Shown here: in pieces, positions 57,640 to 64,000 of the stretch
Position numbering within the stretch: the stretch's first letter is position 1
Layout of the letters: every line of letters starts with the position of its first letter
Assembly: GCA_016715325.1 (NCBI GenBank)
Contig: JADKAL010000014.1
Location: forward strand, 744,001 to 808,000
DNA from: Methylococcaceae bacterium
GTDB taxonomy: Bacteria > Pseudomonadota > Gammaproteobacteria > Methylococcales > Methylomonadaceae
DNA: 64,000 bases
Direction of reading: 5' to 3'
Translations under genes and position numbers: made by a program
Notes under the pieces: generated by a model
What the model saw: the letters and a program-made list of their open reading frames with translations, nothing else
The model's database searches: none
What the model was told of the DNA's origin: nothing

Positions 57640-58046
57640 GACTTAAAAATCTAATCTGCCCCGTCAAGTTGTCAACAGAACACTGTCGAAATTATCATAT
57701 CACTGCCTTAATGGGTCAAAACCAACTCGTCTGCATACGGTATTTTAACGACTGATAACATTCGGTCGAGTTGTAACGACCGCCAAAACGCCCACCTAAT
57801 ACTATCTGTTATCCCCAGAAAGCTTTGTTATATCTAGTTAAGCCTGTGTGCTTAGATCTTAAGATGTTAATTGTGCATAAGGCTATCCCAAGACTGCAGA
57901 AAGTAGCTATTCCCGTTAATTGCAAATATTCAACTATAAATTTATAGGCTTAAACGTAAACCTGAGAAACATTTTTGATTGATGCTTTGCTCTGTAAAAT
58001 AGTTAATGTAGAATATTAAACAAATATGTAAAATAAGAACAAACAC
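57640..58046. other. Intergenic, no gene recognised
   Basis: About 400 bp upstream of the chromate cluster without a convincing ORF or RNA. It should contain the chrB-chrA promoter, which ChrB is expected to regulate. Confidence 0.4.
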
Positions 58047-59000
58047 ATGATCCCTTCATGGCTTATCCTGATTGTCAGTCTGCCAACCCAAAATTCCGCT
58101 GGACGGATGCGGGTCTGGCGGGTTGTGAAAGCGCTGGGCTGCGCGGTGCTACGTGACGGGGTTTATTTAATGCCGAACCGTAAGGAATTCAGGCAAACTT
58201 TTAAAAAGCAAGCTGAAGACATACTTTCTGGGGGCGGAAGTTCCCATGTTCTTGTTTTAGAGGCTGAGAATCCAGAACAACAACAGGCTTTCGAGAGCCT
58301 GTTTGACCGGTCTGCTGACTATACAAAGCTGATTGAATCCATCCATCAAGCTAGCCGAAGCGATTTCCTATCGGTAGACGTTGATAAATTGCGAAAACAA
58401 CTCCAACGGTTTCGGAAAGACTTAGAAGCTATCGCGATGCAGGATTTTTTCCCCGGTGCGGCGCGTGAACAAGCCGCTTTTGCCTTGGAAGATTTGGAGC
58501 ATAACATTAATGAACACCTGATGCCGGATGAACCTCAGGCCGTTAACCGGCGAATCAAACTGCTTCGATTGGCAGATTATCAAGGGCGGATATGGGCAAC
58601 CCGCCAGCGTCCTTGGATCGACCGGCTGGCGAGTGCCTGGCTTATTCAGCGCTTTATCGATCCCGATGCCAATTTTATTTGGCTAATTGATCCTGGCGAG
58701 TGTCCTGCCGATGCGTTAGGCTTTGATTTTGACGGGGCTGAATTTACGCATGTCGGTGCAAAAGTGACTTTTGAGGTATTGCTGGCGAGTTTCGGGTTAG
58801 GGAAAGATAACGGGCTGAACCAAATTGCAAACTTGGTGCATTATCTGGATGTGGGCGGTATTCCGGTACCGGAAGCGGCGGGTTTGGAAACACTGGTCCG
58901 GGGAATGAAACAACGCTGGTCTTCCGATGATGATTTGCTGATTGAAACGAACAAAATTTTTGATTCCTATTACCAGGCTTTTTCAGGAAACAACGCATGA
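58047..59000 (+). CDS. chrB: Chromate resistance regulator ChrB
   Basis: 317 residues. The N-terminal half (WLILIVSLPTQNSAGRMRVW, GCAVLRDGVYLMP) resembles ChrB N-terminal domains. The C-terminal half carries RQRPWIDRLASAWLIQRFID and DFDGAEFTHVGAKVTFEVLL, the ChrB C-terminal domain. ChrB proteins are chromate-responsive regulators of chrA in some proteobacteria. It overlaps chrA by 4 nt. Confidence 0.9.
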   Translation: MIPSWLILIVSLPTQNSAGRMRVWRVVKALGCAVLRDGVYLMPNRKEFRQTFKKQAEDILSGGGSSHVLVLEAENPEQQQAFESLFDRSADYTKLIESIHQASRSDFLSVDVDKLRKQLQRFRKDLEAIAMQDFFPGAAREQAAFALEDLEHNINEHLMPDEPQAVNRRIKLLRLADYQGRIWATRQRPWIDRLASAWLIQRFIDPDANFIWLIDPGECPADALGFDFDGAEFTHVGAKVTFEVLLASFGLGKDNGLNQIANLVHYLDVGGIPVPEAAGLETLVRGMKQRWSSDDDLLIETNKIFDSYYQAFSGNNA

Positions 59001-60373
59001 ATGACAGCGAATCTCTCTCTTCACCACCACAACCTGTTTCGTTAGGCCAAGCCTTTTGGTATTGGTTAAAACTGGGCTTCATCAGTTTCGGCGGTCCTGC
59101 CGGACAAATTGCCATCATGCATCAGGATTTAGTCGAGAAAAAACGCTGGATTTCGGAACGACGTTATCTACATGCGTTGAACTATTGTATGTTACTGCCC
59201 GGTCCCGAAGCCCAGCAGTTGGCGATTTACATTGGTTGGCTAATGCATCGCACCCTGGGTGGAGTGATTGCCGGAAGTCTGTTCGTGCTGCCGTCTCTCG
59301 TTATCCTGATTGGCCTGAGCTGGATTTATCTGGCTTTCGGGCATTTACCCGCTGTTGCCGGAGTTCTATACGGTATCAAGCCAGCCGTTACCGCGATTGT
59401 GCTGTTTGCGGCTTACCGGATTGGGTCGCGGGCATTGAAAAATGGGCTGCTATGGGCAATGGCAGGTTTAGCGTTTTTTGCCATCTTCGTATTCGATACG
59501 CCATTTCCCTTGATCGTTCTCGTTGCGGCGCTACTCGGTGCTATCGGAGGTAAGTATGCACCTGAGAAATTCACCGTTGGCGGTGGTCACGGCAATGCAA
59601 AACAACGTTACGGTAAAGCACTGATCGACGACGACACACCGATTCCAGACCATGCCAAATTCAGCGTTAAACGGTTAGGTAAATTAATAGTGATCGGTTT
59701 GATTTTATGGGGCGGTGCAATCGGATTATTGTGTGGTCGATATGGCTGGGAAGGGGCATTGACCCAGATGGGTTGGTTTTTCACAAAGGCGGCACTGCTG
59801 ACCTTTGGCGGCGCCTACGCAGTCTTGCCATATGTCTATCAAGGTGCAGTAGATCACTACCAATGGTTGACACCCCATCAAATGATTGATGGGCTAGCCT
59901 TGGGCGAAACTACGCCGGGTCCTTTAATCATGGTAGTCACTTACGTCGGCTTTGTTGCGGGATGGACAAAAGAGTTGTTTGGAGCCGACCAGCTTTTCCT
60001 TGCAGGCGCCACGGCGGCCAGTGTTGTGACCTACTTTACATTTTTACCCAGTTTTTTATTCATCTTGGCAGGCGGCCCTTTGGTCGAATCAACCCACGGT
60101 AATTTAAAGTTTACCGCGCCGTTAACTGGTATTACCGCCGCTGTGGTCGGCGTTATCCTAAATTTGGCAGCATTTTTTGCTTACCATGTCTTTTGGCCTA
60201 ACGGCTTCGAAGCCCGACTTGATCTGGTTGTGTTAGTGATAGGCCTTGCAGCCTTACTGGCATTATTGAGATTCAAAGCCGGTGTAATCCCTGTGATCGC
60301 TTTCTGCGGTACAGTAGGCTTATTAATGACTTACCTCAAACCCCTGTTAGAACAGGTAGGTCTATTCTTATGA
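58997..60373 (+). CDS. chrA: Chromate transporter ChrA
   Basis: A 458-residue two-domain CHR transporter. The first half has FGGPAGQIAIMHQDLVEKKR and LLPGPEAQQLAIYIGW; the second repeats the pattern with LTFGGAYAVLPYVYQ and GLALGETTPGPLIMVVTYVG. It exports chromate from the cytoplasm. It is co-transcribed with chrB. Confidence 0.95.
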   Translation: MNDSESLSSPPQPVSLGQAFWYWLKLGFISFGGPAGQIAIMHQDLVEKKRWISERRYLHALNYCMLLPGPEAQQLAIYIGWLMHRTLGGVIAGSLFVLPSLVILIGLSWIYLAFGHLPAVAGVLYGIKPAVTAIVLFAAYRIGSRALKNGLLWAMAGLAFFAIFVFDTPFPLIVLVAALLGAIGGKYAPEKFTVGGGHGNAKQRYGKALIDDDTPIPDHAKFSVKRLGKLIVIGLILWGGAIGLLCGRYGWEGALTQMGWFFTKAALLTFGGAYAVLPYVYQGAVDHYQWLTPHQMIDGLALGETTPGPLIMVVTYVGFVAGWTKELFGADQLFLAGATAASVVTYFTFLPSFLFILAGGPLVESTHGNLKFTAPLTGITAAVVGVILNLAAFFAYHVFWPNGFEARLDLVVLVIGLAALLALLRFKAGVIPVIAFCGTVGLLMTYLKPLLEQVGLFL

Positions 60374-60407
60374 AATTTCCTTACATAGGGTTGGCTGGGA
60401 GTATTCG

Positions 60408-60865
60408 ATGAAATGGATTACCCGTGAACGTCCTAAGATCGACCGCATTGCGTGCCCTTGGCTCATCGAACGTTTTATCGATAAAGAAGCGGAATTTCTC
60501 TGCACGTGGCTGCGACCGAAGTATTTAAGGTAGCGGAAGAAACAGGCGCTATCCCTTATGATATTCCCGGTGCAGAACTGTCCCATGTCGGCGACCTGTG
60601 CAGTTTCGATGCTTTCCTACTGAAATATGGCTTAACCGATCCCGCGCTCCAGCATTTGGCAGTCATTGTCCGTGGAGCCGATACGTCAAGGCTGGATTTG
60701 ACGCCCCAATCGGCTGGTTTGTATGCCGTGTCGTTGGGGCTGTCGCAAAACTTCAGGGACGACCATGACATGCTAAAGCACGGTATGGTGTTATACGATG
60801 CGCTTTACAGTTGGTGCAAGTCTTGCCAGGAAGAAAGCCATAAATGGCCTCCAGTGATTGAATAA
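60408..60865 (+). pseudogene. ChrB C-terminal-domain protein, frameshifted
   Basis: A small stand-alone ChrB C-terminal domain protein of about 152 residues. MKWITRERPKIDRIACPWLI and RFIDKEAEFL are in one frame. VAATEVFKVAEETGAIPYDI, GAELSHVGDLCSFDAFLLKY and the terminal CQEESHKWPPVIE are in another. The break is near 60500-60504, where EFLYVAATEV would be expected. It follows chrA by 34 nt and repeats the domain found at the end of chrB. Decay or sequence error are both possible. Confidence 0.75.
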
Positions 60866-61016
60866 CGCTTATGAAATAGTGGAAAGTCATAGTGTAAGCA
60901 TGTGAATGAACAGCCGACAGCTAAATTGCAATGATTTTATATTGAACAGTGAGAAAGCTATTGCTGCAGATAATTTTCATTTCCAAATCAGGCAAAAAGT
61001 TGTTGTTCATGAAGCA

Positions 61017-63593
61017 CTAAAACAACAAATAATGATTAAAATACCAGTGATAAAAACCTCTTTTAGCCGCCTCGACTATAGCCAGATATACCACTACCAT
61101 TGCCGCCAGGATGGCATAAAACTGAGCGGGTGGCGGAACAAAACCGAAATACGATCCGATTGGGGTAAAAGGCAGGGTCGCTCCTAAAGCCACTACCGCT
61201 AAAGATGTTGCTACCAGCATAGGATGAGCGCGGCTTTTGAAAGGATTGCCACGGGTGCGGATGATGAATATCACCAGGACTTGGGTAGACAGGGATTCTA
61301 CAAACCAGCCGGTTTGGAACAACGTTTCGTTGGCTTTCAGCACGACTAACATGACGTAGAATGTCAGGAAGTCGAAAGCCGAACTGATAGGCCCAATCAC
61401 CAGCATGAAATTGCGTATAAAGTTCATGTCCATGACCCTAGGTTTTCGGAGTTCCTCCAGATCGACCTTATCTAGCGGAATTGGGACTTCGGAAAGATCG
61501 TACAATATATTATTGAGCAAGATTTGGGTCGGCAACATCGGCAGAAAGGGCAAAAACAGTGCAGCGCCTGCCATGCTGAACATGTTGCCGAAGTTAGAGC
61601 TGGTACCCATCATGATGTATTTCATGATATTGCCGAAGGTACGTCGTCCTTCCATCACGCCGTCAAGCAGAACGTTCAAGTCCTGGTCGAGAAGGATCAT
61701 GTCGGCGGCTTCTTTTGCGACATCGACAGCCGAGTCGACTGAGATACCGACATCTGCCGAGTGCAGTGAAGGGGTGTCATTGATGCCGTCCCCCATATAG
61801 CCGACCACATGGCCGCGCGCCTTGAGAGCCAAAATAACACGATCCTTCTGCGAAGGATTTACCCGGCAAAACAAGTTTGTTGTTTCCACTCTGATTCGCA
61901 AGGCCGAATCATCCATCTGAGCAATCTCTTTGCCGGTTAACAAGCCTGTCACAGGAATATTCAATTGGGTGCAGACATGCTGAGTCACCAGTTCGCTATC
62001 ACCGGTAACAATCTTGACCGACACCCCGCTATCCTGGAGGGCAGCAAGGGCGGCACCGGCACTCTGCTTGGGTGGGTCGAGAAAGCCTGCAAAACCGGCG
62101 AAAACAAGTTCCGACTCATCACTAATCACGGCATGGGGATGATCTACTGCAACTTCCCGCCATGCAATACCCAATACCCGGAAACCTTCCTTTTCGAGGG
62201 CGATATGCTCGCCGTGGATACGATCCCGTGAAGCCTTATCGAGCGGAATCTGGGCCTCATTACTCTTTTCTTCATAGTGGGTGCAAAGCTCAATAATTTC
62301 TTCCGATGCACCTTTGACTACCAATATTCTGCCATTGCCTTTGTCCAGCAATACGGACACCCGTCGGCGTTCAAAGTCGAATGGGACTTCATCGATCTTT
62401 TTCCAGGCGCTTACGTCTATATTTTCGTGAGCCAAGATTGCATCGTCGAGCGGGCTTTTCAGGCCGGTTTCAAAGAAGCTGTTGAGATAGGCGAGTTCCA
62501 ATACCCGCTCGCTGGGTTTTCCCTGCGGATCGACATGTTGTTCCAGCCGAATTTTCGCCTCGGTCAACGTGCCGGTTTTATCGGTACATAAAACATCCAT
62601 CGACCCTAGGTTTTGGATAGCGGCCAAGCGTTTAACAATCACCCGTTTCTTAGCCATGTGCATGGCGCCTTTCGACAAGGTAACCGATACCACCATAGGC
62701 AGCAGTTCCGGGGTCAGCCCCACCGCCAATGCAACAGCAAACAGGAAAGACTCCAGCCAAGGCTTGTGCATTAGGGCATTAACCAAGAGCACAAAGAGAA
62801 CGAGCAGGATAGTCAACCGCATGATGAGTAGGCCGAAACGGTGGGTTCCTATTTCAAAAGCTGTCGGTGGCGGTCGACCGGTAAGTCTATCGGCAATAGC
62901 TCCAATAGCCGTACCCGTACCCGTCTTAACGACACGCATCCGTGCGCTTCCGCTGATGACAGTCGTTCCCATGAATAGCGCATTGGTAGCGTCCTGCAAC
63001 TCAGTCGCATCTGCGGTAAGGGTGCCGGGACGCTTTTCAACGGGATAAGATTCACCAGTCAGCAGCGCTTGTTTGACGAAGAGGTCGTTTGCTTCCAATA
63101 CAACACCATCCGCAGGAATCATATCGCCAGCCGAAAGTACGGCGAGGTCGCCGGGAACGACGCCAGTCACCGGTATTTCGATGGGTTTGCCGTCACGGAT
63201 AACCCTGGCTTGCACCGACACTGATTTACGTAGGCTTTCCGCCGCTTTACCCGCCCGGTGTTCCTGGACAAAATCCAGCGTCACGCTCAACAACACCATC
63301 ACGGTGATGATCACAAAGTTGGTCATTTCACCGGTAAAGGCTGAAATAGCACTGGCTACAAGAAGAAGGATGACCAGCGGGTTTTTAAAACGGGCTAAAA
63401 ATTGAAGGATTAAGGACTGTTCTCGATGATCGCGAAACAGGTTCGGCCCAAATTTGGCTAGTCGGGAACGGGCCTCTTTACCGGATAATCCTGCGGCATC
63501 GGTTGCCGATGCAGCCATAGGTTCTGCTAGTGGTTTTAGCCACCAAGCCGTTTGTTCTGATTTACCCTTTGGCTGAATAATCGATTTGTCCAT
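61017..63593 (-). CDS. mgtA: Magnesium-translocating P-type ATPase
   Basis: An 858-residue P3B ATPase. TGES at 179-182 (actuator), the phosphorylation site CTDKTGTLTEAK with D338, and MGDGINDTPSLHSADVGISV of the hinge are intact. GLTPELLPMVVSVTLSKGA in TM4 is typical of MgtA/MgtB. It imports Mg2+ at low external magnesium. No leader peptide or magnesium riboswitch was recognised upstream. Confidence 0.94.
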   Translation of the reverse strand: MDKSIIQPKGKSEQTAWWLKPLAEPMAASATDAAGLSGKEARSRLAKFGPNLFRDHREQSLILQFLARFKNPLVILLLVASAISAFTGEMTNFVIITVMVLLSVTLDFVQEHRAGKAAESLRKSVSVQARVIRDGKPIEIPVTGVVPGDLAVLSAGDMIPADGVVLEANDLFVKQALLTGESYPVEKRPGTLTADATELQDATNALFMGTTVISGSARMRVVKTGTGTAIGAIADRLTGRPPPTAFEIGTHRFGLLIMRLTILLVLFVLLVNALMHKPWLESFLFAVALAVGLTPELLPMVVSVTLSKGAMHMAKKRVIVKRLAAIQNLGSMDVLCTDKTGTLTEAKIRLEQHVDPQGKPSERVLELAYLNSFFETGLKSPLDDAILAHENIDVSAWKKIDEVPFDFERRRVSVLLDKGNGRILVVKGASEEIIELCTHYEEKSNEAQIPLDKASRDRIHGEHIALEKEGFRVLGIAWREVAVDHPHAVISDESELVFAGFAGFLDPPKQSAGAALAALQDSGVSVKIVTGDSELVTQHVCTQLNIPVTGLLTGKEIAQMDDSALRIRVETTNLFCRVNPSQKDRVILALKARGHVVGYMGDGINDTPSLHSADVGISVDSAVDVAKEAADMILLDQDLNVLLDGVMEGRRTFGNIMKYIMMGTSSNFGNMFSMAGAALFLPFLPMLPTQILLNNILYDLSEVPIPLDKVDLEELRKPRVMDMNFIRNFMLVIGPISSAFDFLTFYVMLVVLKANETLFQTGWFVESLSTQVLVIFIIRTRGNPFKSRAHPMLVATSLAVVALGATLPFTPIGSYFGFVPPPAQFYAILAAMVVVYLAIVEAAKRGFYHWYFNHYLLF

Positions 63594-63778
63594 GTTGTAA
63601 TCAAGAATAATAAATTTGTATCAGTGTAGCCTTACCGTATTGTTTCAACGCGTATAGTTTGATGTTGGATACATGCCACGACAGGTTAAACGGGAATCGG
63701 AGTTAAGGCTTAACAAGGCCGAATTAATTAAGCTTATATCCTTTCTTGTAATTGAGTGTTTTCAATTCGGCTCCTATA

Positions 63779-63886
63779 GATTCGGCCCTATGAAGTATTT
63801 ACTTCCGTTCGTCTTGAGCCTGTCGAAAGACGGTCTGTGCTTCGACTCGCTCAGCACGAACGGTTCAGACTTTAAAAGGCCGAATC
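63779..63886. repeat. Palindromic repeat family B, copy 3 (inverted)
   Basis: The element begins GATTCGGCCCTATGAAG and ends AAAGGCCGAATC; inside are CCGTTCGTCTTGAGCCTGTC, then GAAAGACGGTCTGTGC and CAGCACGAACGG. This is the reverse orientation of the 2145 and 22007 copies. A second CAATTCGGCTCC half-end lies just left (63763). The rest of the 63594-64000 stretch holds no gene I can support. Confidence 0.75.
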
Positions 63887-64000
63887 AATAATAATAGATA
63901 GCATCGTTGCTTTCATCCGGTTTTGTCCTGAGAAAGATGATTCGCATTTATCGCGTTATTGTCATCGTATTGGAATATGTGGGCTGTTTTATGCTCAGGG

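Noticed and set aside
63673..63891. 72-codon plus-strand frame near the right end
   Set aside because: It runs through a family B palindromic repeat and has no family signal; the codons are repeat sequence.

Overview
The window looks like the chromosome of a gammaproteobacterium, most likely a Methylococcales-type (type I methanotroph) relative. The evidence is gene order rather than any single marker: mrcA | pilMNOPQ-aroK-aroB-damX-hemE, and yibN-secB-gpsA | gpmI-envC-ctpA, with phoB-phoR, radA, a FimV C-terminus, NhaD and a DUF934 gene next to a CysI-type hemoprotein. The genus is an inference. No methane-oxidation gene is present.

Layout. 1-10 kb: 3' end of fimV, a receiver-Hpt protein, a MEKHLA protein, a lipoprotein with a YccA-like membrane protein, a YgjP-like metalloprotein, radA, a CorB-type transporter, YaiI, YheT and a ZIP transporter. 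10.5-19.2 kb: an RNA-repair locus. The sigma54 activator gene rtcR is divergent from a minus-strand unit holding two tandem tRNA-like RNA modules, a slipin, a zinc-ribbon protein, rtcB, a GIY-YIG nuclease, a possible HEPN-like protein and rtcA. A good sigma54 promoter sits at the head of this unit. rtcR, slipin and rtcB each carry two small frameshifts. 19.2-34.2 kb: phoR-phoB with a Pho box, mscL, gpsA-secB-rhodanese, gpmI-envC-ctpA, sulfite/nitrite reductase with DUF934, nhaD, a frameshifted AmpG-type permease and rpmE. 34.3-46.8 kb: mrcA, pilMNOPQ, aroKB, damX, hemE and a DUF411 protein.

47-64 kb is accessory. It holds a regulator with an unusual winged helix-CBS4-PAS2 layout, a BON lipoprotein, a large-subunit catalase gene cut by an IS630-type element, a hemerythrin, a MetE-like enzyme, cysK, an internally deleted IS5-like remnant, a chromate cluster (chrB-chrA-chrB-like) and mgtA.

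Two families of small palindromic repeats are scattered through the gaps. Family A (two copies) has ends related to TCGGTAGTGA...TTAAATCTGTG. Family B (three copies plus fragments) has GATTCGGC ends around a CCGTTCGT/GTCGAA palindrome. Family B-type sequence abuts the GIY-YIG gene, whose 3' end is partly duplicated. About ten small indels interrupt six otherwise conserved genes, many at homopolymers, so sequence error must be excluded before calling pseudogenes. The best candidate for an incompletely described system is the rtc locus, whose leader appears to encode two tandem tRNA-like RNAs, each with a CTGATAA loop like the anticodon loop of tRNA-Ile(GAU).
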